The notes beneath the pieces are model-generated. The model was not told where the DNA came from. It was given only the letters and a program-made list of their open reading frames with translations, and ran no database searches. Below are positions 55,581 through 63,726 of a stretch of 64,000 bases of DNA, piece after piece; the stretch's first letter is position 1; every line of letters begins with the position of its first letter. A program made the translations under genes and the position numbers. Origin of the DNA: Prado023 sp963788325 (GTDB lineage: Bacteria; Actinomycetota; Actinomycetes; S36-B12; CAIYMF01); the NCBI GenBank assembly GCA_963788325.1, contig CAWBGJ010000009.1, positions 310,001-374,000 on the forward strand, given 5' to 3'.

Positions 55581-57104
55581 TCAGTAGGCGCCCCGGCCGG
55601 TCAGCACGGCCTTGGCGGTCTTGGCCAGGATGACGGCGTCCAGGGCCATCGACCACGTCTCGATGTAGTGCAGGTCCAGGCGCATCCGGTCCTCCCAGGA
55701 GACCTCCTTGCGTCCAGAGATCTGCCACAGCCCGGTCATCCCCGGCTTGGTGAGGTGCCGGCGGTTCTCGGCATCCCCGAGCAGGGCGATCTCCTCGGGG
55801 AGCATGGGCCGCGGACCGACCAGGGACATCGATCCGGCGATGACGTTGCCCAGTTGTGGCAGCTCGTCCAGGCTCCACCGGCGCAGCAGGCGACCGGCAC
55901 GCGTGATCCGCGGATCCTCCCGATAGCGGTCGGTCTGGTCGCCATCCGGGTCTCCGAGGACCTCGGAGCGCAACGCGTCGGCGCCGACATGCATGGTGCG
56001 GAACTTCAGGCACCGGAACGTCTCCCCGGAGCGACCGACCCGGTCGCTGATGTAGAGCACCCGTCCGAGGGACTCGAACTTGATGCCGATGGCGATCAGC
56101 AGGAAGACCGGGGTGAGCAGGAGGACGAGGGGCACCGCGACCACGAGGTCACCCAGGCGCTTGAGCGCTCGCTTCGGGCCCGTGAGGCTGGGCTCGTCGA
56201 GGTGCAGCAGGGGCAGGCCCGCCGCGGGCCGGACCGAGGTCCGCGGCCCGGCCACGTCGGAAAGGACAGGGGAGACCAGCAGGTCGATGCGCGGGCCCTC
56301 GAGGCGCCAGGCCAGGCGACGGACCAGGTTCGGCCCGGCCGCGGCTGATTCCGCCACAGCCACCGCATGGACGTTGTGGGCATCGATCCAGTCCATGACG
56401 TCGTCGAGCCAGGCCTCCACGAGCTCGTCGTGGGCGTGTGCCGGGCCGCCGGGGCCGGCGGCCGCCGGCGGCGCGACCGTGCCGACCACCTGGAAGCCTG
56501 CGACCGCGTCCTTGGCGAACGACTCCGACAGCGCGGCACTGCGCAGCCGATCACCGACGACCAGCGTGGCCTGCTGGAACCTCCCGGCCACCCGTTGGCG
56601 TCCGAGCCACACGCGCAGCAGCCAGCGGCCCGTCAGGATCAGCAGCGTGCCCATCAGCAGGATGGGCAGGACCAGGCGGATCGGCGGGGCGGCCTTGGCC
56701 ACGTAGGAAGCGATCGCGATGGTCGCGAACAGCGTCATGCCCGCCGTGACGACCCGCTTGAACTCCTCGTTGCCGACCCCGAGGAACCTGCCCTCGTAGC
56801 CCCCGCGCAGCAGGATGAGCGCCAGCCAGGCCACGATCATGGCCAGTCCGGTCAGCGGCGTCTGGATCTGGTCGGCGACCAGGCCCGCGTTGATCATCAC
56901 GGCGATGTACAGGCTGATGCTGGTGCCCAACAGGCCCAGGTCGAGCAGGAACGCCCTCAGCGAGACCGACAGCATCGGATCCGCGTCACTGCCCGCACCC
57001 GCCTCGGGCCTGGCCACGATGTGCGCGACCGGGGCCCGGCGCGCCTGGGCGATCCGCAGAGTGGGTCGTTCCGTTCCCCCCGCACGCGCCTGACTGCCCG
57101 ACAT
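55581..57104 (-). CDS. Polyprenyl-phosphate sugar-1-phosphate transferase (WbaP/CpsE type)
   Basis: A 507-residue initiating transferase of exopolysaccharide synthesis. Four to five N-terminal transmembrane helices (about 45-170) and a CoA-binding-like middle domain (about 175-300) are followed by one more helix (VVAVPLVLLLTPVFLLIAIG near 325). The catalytic bacterial-sugar-transferase domain comes last: RVGRSGETFRCLKFRTMHVG near 360, RWSLDELPQLGNVIAGSMSL near 415, VGPRP, and HLTKPGMTGLWQISGR near 455. It moves a hexose-1-phosphate onto undecaprenyl phosphate at the inner membrane face. GGGAGGGG lies just before ATG 57104. Confidence 0.93.
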   Translation of the reverse strand: MSGSQARAGGTERPTLRIAQARRAPVAHIVARPEAGAGSDADPMLSVSLRAFLLDLGLLGTSISLYIAVMINAGLVADQIQTPLTGLAMIVAWLALILLRGGYEGRFLGVGNEEFKRVVTAGMTLFATIAIASYVAKAAPPIRLVLPILLMGTLLILTGRWLLRVWLGRQRVAGRFQQATLVVGDRLRSAALSESFAKDAVAGFQVVGTVAPPAAAGPGGPAHAHDELVEAWLDDVMDWIDAHNVHAVAVAESAAAGPNLVRRLAWRLEGPRIDLLVSPVLSDVAGPRTSVRPAAGLPLLHLDEPSLTGPKRALKRLGDLVVAVPLVLLLTPVFLLIAIGIKFESLGRVLYISDRVGRSGETFRCLKFRTMHVGADALRSEVLGDPDGDQTDRYREDPRITRAGRLLRRWSLDELPQLGNVIAGSMSLVGPRPMLPEEIALLGDAENRRHLTKPGMTGLWQISGRKEVSWEDRMRLDLHYIETWSMALDAVILAKTAKAVLTGRGAY

Positions 57105-57238
57105 GTCCCCTCCCACCCCGCGGTGCCTGCCCGCGCCGCCCCCCGGCAGACCCGAGACTAGACACCCTCGGCCACTGAATCCACGTGGGGCACGCCCGAG
57201 GATGAGTCGGTATGGACTCCGCCGGGCCCATCGCCGGA

Positions 57239-57244
57239 TATCCT
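57239..57244 (+). promoter_or_regulatory. -10 box of the lipoprotein glycosidase gene
   Basis: TATCCT (TANNNT) 23 nt before ATG 57268, ahead of an AGGGAGG ribosome site. Confidence 0.4.
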
Positions 57245-57267
57245 GCACGCCGATCCAGGGAGGCCCC

Positions 57268-58569
57268 ATGCCCGTTTCCAGGCCCATTTCCAGCCGTTTC
57301 GCCGTGCCCGGTGTCCTGGCCCTGGCTGCGCTGCTCCTGTCAGCCTGCGGGGGTGGCTCGGCCCAGGAGCCGACCGTCGAGGTACCGGGGACCCCGGTGG
57401 CCCAGGAGCTGTTCGGGACCCATGTGAAGGGCCTGGCAGACGGGACGCAGCCGCTCCCGGCAAGGGCCGGAGCGGTCCGGCTGTGGGACTCCGGAGTCGC
57501 CTGGCGCCAGCTGGAGCCTGAGCCCGGCAAGGTCGACTGGGCGGCCATGGACCAAGCCGTCGAGCAGGCCGAGAACACGGGCGCCAAGGACATCCTCTGG
57601 GTGCACGGAAGCCCGCCCCAGTGGGCGGCCACCGACCCGCAGGCAGCCGGGCTGTACGGGCCCGGGACCACATCGTTCCCGGACGAGGACGCCTACCTGC
57701 GCATCTTGGGCCAGGTCGCGGAGCGTTACCGGGGGCGCATCACCTCCTACCAGGTGTGGAACGAGGCGAACATCAAGATCTTCTACCGCGGCGGCCCGAC
57801 GAAACTGGCGAAGCTGACGGCCAGGGCCCAGGAGGTGCTGGCCGAGGCAGACCCGGACGCGCTGCTCGTGGGCGCCAGCACGACGGTGCGGGTCGCCGGC
57901 CCGGTCAAGGACTGGTACGACACCTACGCAACAGAACTGGCCGAGCGGGACTGGCCGGTGGATGCGATGGCGGTGCACCTCTACCCGCCGGCGGAGCAGG
58001 GCGCCGACGAGCGCGCCGAGTACGTCCGGGTGATGCGCGCCTGGTTGGCCGAGCGCGGCTGGACCGGACCGATGTGGGACACCGAGGTGAACTATGGCGA
58101 CCGGCGCGACTTCGCCACGCAGGTCGTGGAGGTGCCCCAGGACGTGGCGGCGCCCTGGGTGGCTCGGACCTACCTCGACAGCCTCGCCCTGGGGGTGGAC
58201 CGCGTGTACTGGTACGCGTGGAACGACCACATCCTGGGCATCGACCAGGTCGACGCCCAGACCGGCGAGGTCCTGCCCGCCGGGCAGGCCTACCTGACGG
58301 TGCAGGCATGGCTCGACGGCGCTGGGTGGCAGGGCTGCACCGGGGAGTTGATGGAGCCCACCGGCGCGCAGGGAGCGCTGACCACCTGCGCCCTGGCCAC
58401 CTCCGACGGCCGACCGGCCCAGATCCTGTTCACCCACCGCGGCGTGGCGACGGCCGCACTGCCTGCCGGCGCCACGCAGCTATGCACCCTCGAGGGCACG
58501 TGCACCCCGGTGCAGGGTGACTCCCTCGAGGTCACCACCAGCCCTGTCCTGGTGCGGACCGGGAGTTGA
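57268..58569 (+). CDS. Lipoprotein glycoside hydrolase (clan GH-A, GH39-like)
   Basis: A 433-residue secreted enzyme with a lipoprotein signal; the lipobox LLLSAC puts the lipidated cysteine near residue 30. A TIM-barrel of glycosidase clan A follows. The acid/base glutamate is in SYQVWNEANIKIFY near residue 166 and the nucleophile glutamate in MWDTEVNYGDRR near 272. The C-terminal 80 residues look like a small beta domain with paired cysteines. Substrate unknown; its place beside the exopolysaccharide genes suggests it trims that polymer. AGGGAGG lies 4 nt before ATG 57268. A paralogue follows directly at 58723. Confidence 0.82.
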   Translation: MPVSRPISSRFAVPGVLALAALLLSACGGGSAQEPTVEVPGTPVAQELFGTHVKGLADGTQPLPARAGAVRLWDSGVAWRQLEPEPGKVDWAAMDQAVEQAENTGAKDILWVHGSPPQWAATDPQAAGLYGPGTTSFPDEDAYLRILGQVAERYRGRITSYQVWNEANIKIFYRGGPTKLAKLTARAQEVLAEADPDALLVGASTTVRVAGPVKDWYDTYATELAERDWPVDAMAVHLYPPAEQGADERAEYVRVMRAWLAERGWTGPMWDTEVNYGDRRDFATQVVEVPQDVAAPWVARTYLDSLALGVDRVYWYAWNDHILGIDQVDAQTGEVLPAGQAYLTVQAWLDGAGWQGCTGELMEPTGAQGALTTCALATSDGRPAQILFTHRGVATAALPAGATQLCTLEGTCTPVQGDSLEVTTSPVLVRTGS

Positions 58570-58660
58570 CCCCTGGCAGCTGGCGCCGGGCCGCGATGGC
58601 AGCGAGGTCGGTATCGCCGGGCTAACGGCGCGGTAAGCCCCGGGTTGAGCGGCGGCGCGG

Positions 58661-58689
58661 TTGACGCGCGCACGGCGTAGGGCCATTCT
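58661..58689 (+). promoter_or_regulatory. Promoter of the second glycosidase gene
   Basis: TTGACG (58661-58666) and CATTCT (58684-58689) are 17 nt apart. The paralogue is therefore probably transcribed separately from the first copy. Confidence 0.55.
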
Positions 58690-58722
58690 GGCCTCACCAT
58701 CTCGACGTGGGGGGAGTCCACA

Positions 58723-59976
58723 GTGCGAAGGTTCATCACAGGTGTCGTGGGGGCGGCGGCCCTGGGTCTGCTCGTGACCACGGTCCCGGCCGGTGCCGCG
58801 TCCGCAGCCCGGTACGTGCCCGATCCGTTGTTCGGCCAGCATGTCGCGCGGATCTCCGCAGGGACTCCGGCCACGTTGACGTCCGTGGGGTCCGTGCGGC
58901 TTTGGGACGCCGGCGTGACCTGGCGCCAGGTCGAGACCAAGGACAACGTCTACGACTGGCGCAAGCTAGACGCCGCGGTGAACAACGCCCGGAAGCTGCG
59001 GGCCGGCGAGATCCTGTACACGCTGGGATCGACCCCCCAGTGGGCCGCGACGCCCGCCTCCCTGAGCCGCACCAACGTGAAGCTCGCGCTCTACGGGGCC
59101 GGGTCCAACAGCCACCCACGTGCCGACGCGCTGTACCTGGACTACCTGCGCGCTGTGGCCACCCGGTACAAGGGTCGGATCACCTCTTACCAGGTGTGGA
59201 ACGAGGCCAACCTCAAGGACTTCTACCTGGGCAGCCCCAAGCAGATGGCCCAGCTGACCCTCAAGGCCCGGGCGGTCCTCAAGAAGGCCGATCCGCGCGC
59301 GAAGCTCGTGGCTGCGAGCACCACCGTGCGCTCGAAGGGCCCGGTCGGGACGTTCAGCAAGACCTACGGCAAGGAGATGAAGAAGGTCCGCTGGCCCGTG
59401 GATGCGGTCTCGGCGCACTTCTACCCGCCGGCGAATTCCGGGCCGGGCACCCGGGTGAGCTACATCAAGAAGGTGCAGAAGTACTACAAGAAGTACGGCG
59501 CCAAGAAGAAGCCGCTGTGGGACACCGAGATGAACTACGGCGACCTGCGCACCTACATGCCCAAGCGCGAGTACACCGGCGCGACCGCAGCCACCTATGT
59601 GGCGCGTACCTACATCGACTCGATGCGCTACGGGGTCTCCCGGGTGTTCTGGTACGGCTGGGACATGCAGATCCTGGGCACCAACATGACCACGAAGACC
59701 GGCGCCCTGACTGCGGGCGGGAAGTCGTTCCAGCAGATCCGCAGCTGGATGAGCGGCGCGAAGTGGTACTCATGCAAGACCAAGTCCAAGATCACCACCT
59801 GCACGATCAAGGCGCGCAATGGCCAGAAGCAGGCCATCCGGTACGCCACCTCCAAGTCCAGGACGTACACGGTGGCCAAGGGGACCACGCTGATGCGTCG
59901 CCTCGACGGCTCGTCGCAGCCCGTGCGAGCGGGGCAGAAGATCCGGATCACGACCCAGCCGGTGCTGTTCTCCTGA
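58723..59976 (+). CDS. Secreted glycoside hydrolase, paralogue of the upstream gene
   Basis: A 417-residue exported protein with a cleavable signal (TGVVGAAALGLLVTTVPAGA-ASAA) and no lipobox. It shares the plan and key residues of its neighbour: FGQHVARISAGTPATLTSVG, SYQVWNEANLKDFYLG with the acid/base Glu near residue 162, and LWDTEMNYGDLR with the nucleophile near 268. It is much richer in lysine (KKVQKYYKKYGAKKKP), so its charge differs greatly from the acidic lipoprotein copy. GTG 58723 follows GGGGAG by 8 nt. A tandem duplication that split into an anchored and a freely secreted form is inferred. Confidence 0.82.
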   Translation: MRRFITGVVGAAALGLLVTTVPAGAASAARYVPDPLFGQHVARISAGTPATLTSVGSVRLWDAGVTWRQVETKDNVYDWRKLDAAVNNARKLRAGEILYTLGSTPQWAATPASLSRTNVKLALYGAGSNSHPRADALYLDYLRAVATRYKGRITSYQVWNEANLKDFYLGSPKQMAQLTLKARAVLKKADPRAKLVAASTTVRSKGPVGTFSKTYGKEMKKVRWPVDAVSAHFYPPANSGPGTRVSYIKKVQKYYKKYGAKKKPLWDTEMNYGDLRTYMPKREYTGATAATYVARTYIDSMRYGVSRVFWYGWDMQILGTNMTTKTGALTAGGKSFQQIRSWMSGAKWYSCKTKSKITTCTIKARNGQKQAIRYATSKSRTYTVAKGTTLMRRLDGSSQPVRAGQKIRITTQPVLFS

Positions 59977-60061
59977 GCAGCCCCTGACCGGTTGAACCCC
60001 GGCGCCGCGGAGTCCTGATCGACGCCGAGGAGCTGGGTCGCTTCACGCCGTCGCGACGTGA

Positions 60062-60067
60062 GATATT
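60062..60067 (+). promoter_or_regulatory. -10 box for leaderless MFS gene
   Basis: GATATT ends 6 nt before GTG 60074. Confidence 0.4.
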
Positions 60068-60073
60068 TCCGCC

Positions 60074-61324
60074 GTGCTCGCCTCCACTGCACGATCCATT
60101 CGTGGATCGGTCCTCGGAGTGCGAGATTTTCGGCAGCTCTGGCTGGCGCAGGCGATGTCCACCATCGGGGACCAGGTCTTCCCGATCGCCGCCACCATCG
60201 CGGTGCTCAACGCGGGTGGATCCGCCGCCGAGCTCGGCCTCATCCTGGGTGCGCGCTGGCTGGCGATCGTCATCTTCGCCCTGATCGGGGGCGTGTGGGC
60301 CGACCGGCTCCCGCGGCGCACCGTGATGATGGCCGCCGACGGCTTCCGAGCGGTGGTGGTGGCCGGGATCGCAGTGTGGCCGGGCGGCCCACCACTGGGC
60401 GTGCTGGCCGGCGCGGTGTTCGCAGTGGGCGCGGGTGAGGCGTTCTTCCGGCCCGCCGAGACGGCGCTGATCCCGAGCCTGCTCCCGCCCGAGCGCCTGC
60501 CGCAGGCCAATGGCCTCGTATCGGTCAGCTATCGGACCGCAGCGGTGATCGGGCCGGGCCTGGGCGGGCTCGCCGTCGTCGGGCTGGGCTCGACGTCACT
60601 GGCGTTCGCGTTCAATGCCGCTGCGTTCTGCGTGAGCATGCTGTTCCTGCTGCCGCTGCGCGAGCCGCCGATGCTCGCGCGCGACGAGGTGCTGGGCGCG
60701 AGCTTCCTGCGCGACGTCCGCGAGGGCCTGGCCGAGGCACGTCGGCATCGGTGGGTGGCTGGGACCGTGATCGCCTCCTCCCTGCTGCTCATGCTGTCCG
60801 TGGCGCCCACCACGGTGCTGCTGCCCATCATCGGTCGACGCGAGTACGGCACCGATTCGGTGTTCGCGATCTCCGAGATCGCCTTCTCCCTCGGTGGCCT
60901 GCTCGGGGCTGTGTTCGCGATGATCTACCGCTCGAAGCACCCGGGGTGGTTCAGCTGGATCATCTCGCTGGCCTACCTGGGCATCCCGATCGCACTGCTG
61001 GTCGGCACGCCGCCCTGGCTGCTGTACCTCGCCTACGCGGTGGGTGGGTTCTCGTGGGAGCCGTTCGCGGTCTACTGGGCCTCCGCGCTGCAGACCGAGA
61101 TCCCCGCCGAACGGCTGGCCCGGGTGTCCAGCGTCGACTGGATGGCCACGTTCGGGCTGATGCCGCTCGGCCTGGCGCTCACCGGCCCGATCGTGGAGTC
61201 CGTCGGGCAGGACGCCGTGCTGATCCTGGCGATCGTGAGCACGCTGGTCCTCACACTCGGGGTGCTGCGCGTGCCCGGGGTGCGCGACTTCCGGGACCCC
61301 GAGGTGGTCGCGGGCCGACGGTAG
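60074..61324 (+). CDS. MFS exporter, EntS-like
   Basis: A 416-residue protein with 12 predicted transmembrane helices. FRQLWLAQAMSTIGDQVFPI near residue 20, GGVWADRLPRRTVMMAADGF near 73 and SLLPPERLPQANGLVSVSYR near 135 are typical of the enterobactin/macrolide exporter branch. Substrate unknown. GTG 60074 fits a leaderless start. It is related in family, but not closely, to the MFS protein at 49.5 kb. It converges on dcd. Confidence 0.86.
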   Translation: MLASTARSIRGSVLGVRDFRQLWLAQAMSTIGDQVFPIAATIAVLNAGGSAAELGLILGARWLAIVIFALIGGVWADRLPRRTVMMAADGFRAVVVAGIAVWPGGPPLGVLAGAVFAVGAGEAFFRPAETALIPSLLPPERLPQANGLVSVSYRTAAVIGPGLGGLAVVGLGSTSLAFAFNAAAFCVSMLFLLPLREPPMLARDEVLGASFLRDVREGLAEARRHRWVAGTVIASSLLLMLSVAPTTVLLPIIGRREYGTDSVFAISEIAFSLGGLLGAVFAMIYRSKHPGWFSWIISLAYLGIPIALLVGTPPWLLYLAYAVGGFSWEPFAVYWASALQTEIPAERLARVSSVDWMATFGLMPLGLALTGPIVESVGQDAVLILAIVSTLVLTLGVLRVPGVRDFRDPEVVAGRR

Positions 61325-61358
61325 GTCCTGGGGGCTGCGGCCGGCACCCTGCCGGGCG

Positions 61359-61925
61359 CTACTGCGGATTGCGAGCGTACTGCGAGGCGACGGGGCCGGA
61401 CTGGCCGACGTACTTGGAGTTCAGCCCCGCGTGCCCGTACGGGCGCTGCGCTGGGGCGTCGAGGGTGTGGAAGCTCAGCTGCCCGATGCGCATGCCCGGC
61501 CAGAGCTTGATGGGCAGCGTGGCCACGTTGCTCAGCTCGAGGGTGATCTGCCCACGCGGCCAGCCCGGGTCCACGAAGCCGGCGGTGGCGTGGATGAGCA
61601 GGCCGAGCCGACCCAGGCTGCTCTTGCCCTCGACGCGTGCGACCAGGTCGTCGGGCAGGCCGATCGCCTCGACCGTGGTGCCGAGCACGAACTCGCCCGG
61701 GTGCAGGATGAACGCGGCGCCCTCACCGACGGTGACGCGCTCGTTGAGGTCCGCGGGCTTGTCGTAGGGGTCGATGACCTCGGTGACGTGGTTGCGGAAG
61801 ACGAGGAACTCCGCCCCCAGCCGCACGTCCACGCTGGCCGGCTGGATCTGGGCATCGTCGAGGGGGTCGAGGATCAGGCGCCCCTCGGCCAGCGCGCGGC
61901 GGATCGAGCCATCGGAGAGGATCAT
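61359..61925 (-). CDS. dcd: dCTP deaminase
   Basis: A 188-residue trimeric nucleotide enzyme supplying dUTP or dUMP for thymidylate synthesis. MILSDGSIRRALAEGRLILD opens the fold, RVEGKSSLGRLGLLIHATAG (about 105-124) carries the catalytic glutamate, and WPGMRIGQLSFHTLDAPAQR and GLNSKYVGQSGP are at the C-terminus. In some actinobacteria this protein is bifunctional (deaminase plus dUTPase); sequence alone does not decide. ATG 61925 is chosen because TACGAT ends 7 nt upstream and it gives the standard N-terminus; the frame extends 20 codons further without support. Confidence 0.96.
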   Translation of the reverse strand: MILSDGSIRRALAEGRLILDPLDDAQIQPASVDVRLGAEFLVFRNHVTEVIDPYDKPADLNERVTVGEGAAFILHPGEFVLGTTVEAIGLPDDLVARVEGKSSLGRLGLLIHATAGFVDPGWPRGQITLELSNVATLPIKLWPGMRIGQLSFHTLDAPAQRPYGHAGLNSKYVGQSGPVASQYARNPQ

Positions 61926-61932
61926 GTCCGCG

Positions 61933-61938
61933 ATCGTA
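61933..61938 (-). promoter_or_regulatory. -10 box for leaderless dcd
   Basis: TACGAT on the minus strand ends 7 nt before ATG 61925. Confidence 0.55.
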
Positions 61939-62034
61939 GCCGCGCACGGCGCCCCGACCAGTTGCTCCACCTCAGCGTCGCGCATGGGTCACCCACGTGG
62001 AGGAAGTCCGCGAGGCGGCACGGGGAGCCCTGGT

Positions 62035-62063
62035 TTGGGTCGGCTGGCCGGGTGCGGCATAAT
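62035..62063 (+). promoter_or_regulatory. Promoter of tRNA-Gly
   Basis: TTGGGT (62035-62040) and CATAAT (62058-62063) are 17 nt apart, 34 nt before the tRNA 5' end. Confidence 0.6.
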
Positions 62064-62097
62064 CTCAGGGGTCGTCGTCACTGCTGTGGCGACGCCT

Positions 62098-62171
62098 GCG
62101 GATGTAGTTCAATGGTAGAACATCAGCTTCCCAAGCTGACAGTGCGGGTTCGATTCCCGTCATCCGCTCCA
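62098..62171 (+). tRNA. tRNA-Gly (anticodon CCC)
   Basis: Acceptor GCGGATG/CATCCGC with discriminator T and encoded CCA. The anticodon loop TTCCCAA in stem TCAGC/GCTGA gives CCC, reading GGG. The T arm GGTTCGATTCC is standard. A hairpin terminator follows. Confidence 0.96.
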
Positions 62172-62177
62172 CCGAAA

Positions 62178-62227
62178 AAGGGCCTCTCACCAGCACAAGC
62201 GCCGGCCGGAGGCCCTTCTTCATGCGT
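62178..62227 (+). terminator. Hairpin terminator of tRNA-Gly
   Basis: AAGGGCCTC (62178-62186) pairs perfectly with GAGGCCCTT (62219-62227), followed by CTTC. It starts 6 nt after the tRNA CCA end. Confidence 0.8.
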
Positions 62228-62560
62228 CCTGGTAGTGCCCCGCGATGCCCGTTTCGTGCGACAAATGGCAGTCTCTGGGTGCACGTTCGTTGCACGGCCG
62301 ATCGCCTGAGGACGGTCAGGGGTCGAAGCCCGGATATGGCTCGGGTTGAGTCCGTTCCGCGCATGGAATGCACCATGGCGCCTGATTCGCCCGGTTAACC
62401 CTGGGGCAGGGGCGAAACGAGGAGTGTGCGTTGTTTCGTCGGCTCGGATCGTCGCGGACCTGCGCCGGACGCGGGAGGGCGTCCAGGAGCAGGGCTCCGA
62501 TCCGGGCCAGCCGAGACCACGCAGTGCTAGCATTGACAGCATATGAGAGGGGTGAGTGCC
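62228..62560. other. 333-bp gene-free region after tRNA-Gly
   Basis: No convincing reading frame on either strand. It contains, at the right end, the TAGCAT -10 box (62528-62533) of the toxin-antitoxin pair. No second copy of the tRNA 3' end was found in the window, so an attachment site is not shown. It marks the border between housekeeping and accessory genes. Confidence 0.45.
62528..62533 (+). promoter_or_regulatory. -10 box of the toxin-antitoxin pair
   Basis: TAGCAT (TANNNT) 27 nt before ATG 62561. The imperfect palindrome TGCTAGCATTGACAGCA overlaps it and could be the antitoxin operator. Confidence 0.45.
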
Positions 62561-62800
62561 ATGAGCGTGGTGACCATTCGCGACCTGGATCCACGGGTGA
62601 AGGCCGGCCTGCAGCGACGGGCTGCAGAGCACGGCCGGTCCATGGAGGCCGAGGCTCGGGCGATCCTTGCTGAGGCTGTCCTACCTCCCGGCGAAGGGCT
62701 GTTCACCGCCCTGCACCGGACGTTCGCTGACCTCGGTGGGGCGGATCTTGAGCTCCCGTCGCGGACCGCGGACCGCCCGCCGGTGGAGTTCAGCGCGTGA
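62561..62800 (+). CDS. FitA/VapB-like antitoxin (ribbon-helix-helix)
   Basis: A 79-residue antitoxin. The N-terminus MSVVTIRDLDPRVKAGLQRR with AAEHGRSMEAEARAILAEAV is the ribbon-helix-helix DNA-binding domain of FitA-type proteins. The C-terminal 30 residues would thread into the toxin. It binds the toxin and represses the operon. GAGAGGGG lies 8 nt before ATG 62561; ATG 62543 is in frame but lacks a ribosome site. The stop overlaps the toxin GTG as GTGA. Confidence 0.86.
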   Translation: MSVVTIRDLDPRVKAGLQRRAAEHGRSMEAEARAILAEAVLPPGEGLFTALHRTFADLGGADLELPSRTADRPPVEFSA

Positions 62801-63219
62801 TCATCCTGGACACCAACGTCGTTTCCGAGCTGATGCGTCCTGCCGGTGACCCACGGGTGCTCAATTGGATGCGCGAGACCAGCGATGGGGACCTCGCGAC
62901 CACGGCCATCACGGTCGCCGAGATCGAATACGCACTGGCGAGACTGCCCGGCGGATCGCGGGCCGAGGCGCTGCGGACGGCCGCGGCCGGGCTGTGGGAG
63001 TCGTTCGCCACAACAATCCTGCCGTTCGACGTCGCCGCGGCTCGCAACTACGGTTCCCTGATGGCCGCGCGTGAACGTGCCGGCCGGCCGACGAGCGCTT
63101 TCGATGCCCAGATCGCCGCCATTGCGAAGGTCCACAAGGCCAAAGTCGCCACTCGGAACGTCGCCGACTTCCAAGGCATGGGACTCAAGCTGATCGACCC
63201 GTGGGCCCACACCCGGTGA
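62797..63219 (+). CDS. FitB/VapC-like PIN-domain toxin
   Basis: A 140-residue PIN-domain ribonuclease. The acidic catalytic residues are visible: Asp in IILDTNVVSELMRP (residue 5), Glu in TVAEIEYALARLPGG (about 43), Asp in SAFDAQIAAIAKVH (about 102) and Asp in ATRNVADFQGMGLKLIDPW (about 120). Such toxins cut RNA, often tRNA, when freed from the antitoxin. GTGA overlap with the antitoxin gene. All catalytic positions are intact, so it is probably functional. It lies just beyond tRNA-Gly and next to a broken MFS gene. Confidence 0.9.
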   Translation: MIILDTNVVSELMRPAGDPRVLNWMRETSDGDLATTAITVAEIEYALARLPGGSRAEALRTAAAGLWESFATTILPFDVAAARNYGSLMAARERAGRPTSAFDAQIAAIAKVHKAKVATRNVADFQGMGLKLIDPWAHTR

Positions 63220-63557
63220 CCCCGGAGATCGCCCAGTTCGTGATGGTGCTCGACCAGTCGGTGATGAACGTCTCGATCAGCGCCCTCGTGGCGGACTTCG
63301 ACACGACGGTCACCACGATCCAGGCCGTCATCACGCTGTACTGCCTCGTGATGGCGATGTTCATGCTGACCGGTGCCAAGGTCGGCGACATCATCGGGCG
63401 CAAGCGGGCGTTCATCGTCGGGTTGGTCATCTACGCCACCGGGTCGCTGCTGACCGCGCTCTCCCAGTCGGTGGCCATGCTCGCCCTGGGGTGGTCAACC
63501 GCCGTGGTGCTCAGCCGCGGGCCCCATCGGGCACGCGGTCGACGCACAGGGCGTTGA
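63220..63557 (+). pseudogene. Internal fragment of a DHA2-type MFS transporter
   Basis: About 90 residues from IAQFVMVLDQSVMNVSISAL to SQSVAMLALGWS (63229-63499) match the first three helices of an EmrB/QacA-type drug exporter, including the GAKVGDIIGRKRAF loop. The expected N-terminal lead-in is missing because the frame begins inside the toxin gene's end, and after LGWS the frame reads into unrelated Arg-rich sequence and stops. The downstream side overlaps the 3' end of a minus-strand gene. Both ends are lost, so this is a remnant. Confidence 0.78.
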
Positions 63558-63726
63558 CGTGCCCGACGACACCGTCACGCTCGAGCCGGCGTGCCACCGC
63601 CGTGGCGACCGACTCGCCGCTGACGACCAGTCGCAGGTGCGACGTTCGCAGGTGCGCCAACTCGGGGTAGGACGCGATCAGCCCGGAACCGATCCCACCG
63701 GCGACGGTCAGCTCGAACTCGATCAT
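63511..63726 (-). CDS. Small protein, related to the adjacent upstream gene
   Basis: A 71-residue protein not recognised. The core IEFELTVAGGIGSGLIASYP followed by HLRLVVSGESVATAVARRLE and DGVVGHVNALCV suggests a small alpha/beta (ferredoxin-like) fold. It can be aligned by eye with the neighbouring protein (EIVVQGPVAPGLLMDLLSDY ... LTGRVRDQAELQGLLRRLHD ... GIEIVAFRQL), so the two look like paralogues. Its ATG overlaps the neighbour's TGA as ATGA. Possibly truncated at the C-terminus, as it ends at the MFS-remnant junction. Confidence 0.5.
   Translation of the reverse strand: MIEFELTVAGGIGSGLIASYPELAHLRTSHLRLVVSGESVATAVARRLERDGVVGHVNALCVDRVPDGARG

Noticed and set aside
57103..57267. Upstream extension of the lipoprotein glycosidase gene
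   Set aside because: The 55 extra codons lack a signal peptide and precede the -10 box. ATG 57268 starts a proper lipoprotein signal.
62140..62171. tRNA-Gly 3' end as a proven attachment site
   Set aside because: No second copy of this sequence and no integrase gene occur within the window.
62123..62632. A minus-strand frame downstream of tRNA-Gly
   Set aside because: It overlaps the tRNA and the terminator, and its composition is not protein-like. No promoter or ribosome site.
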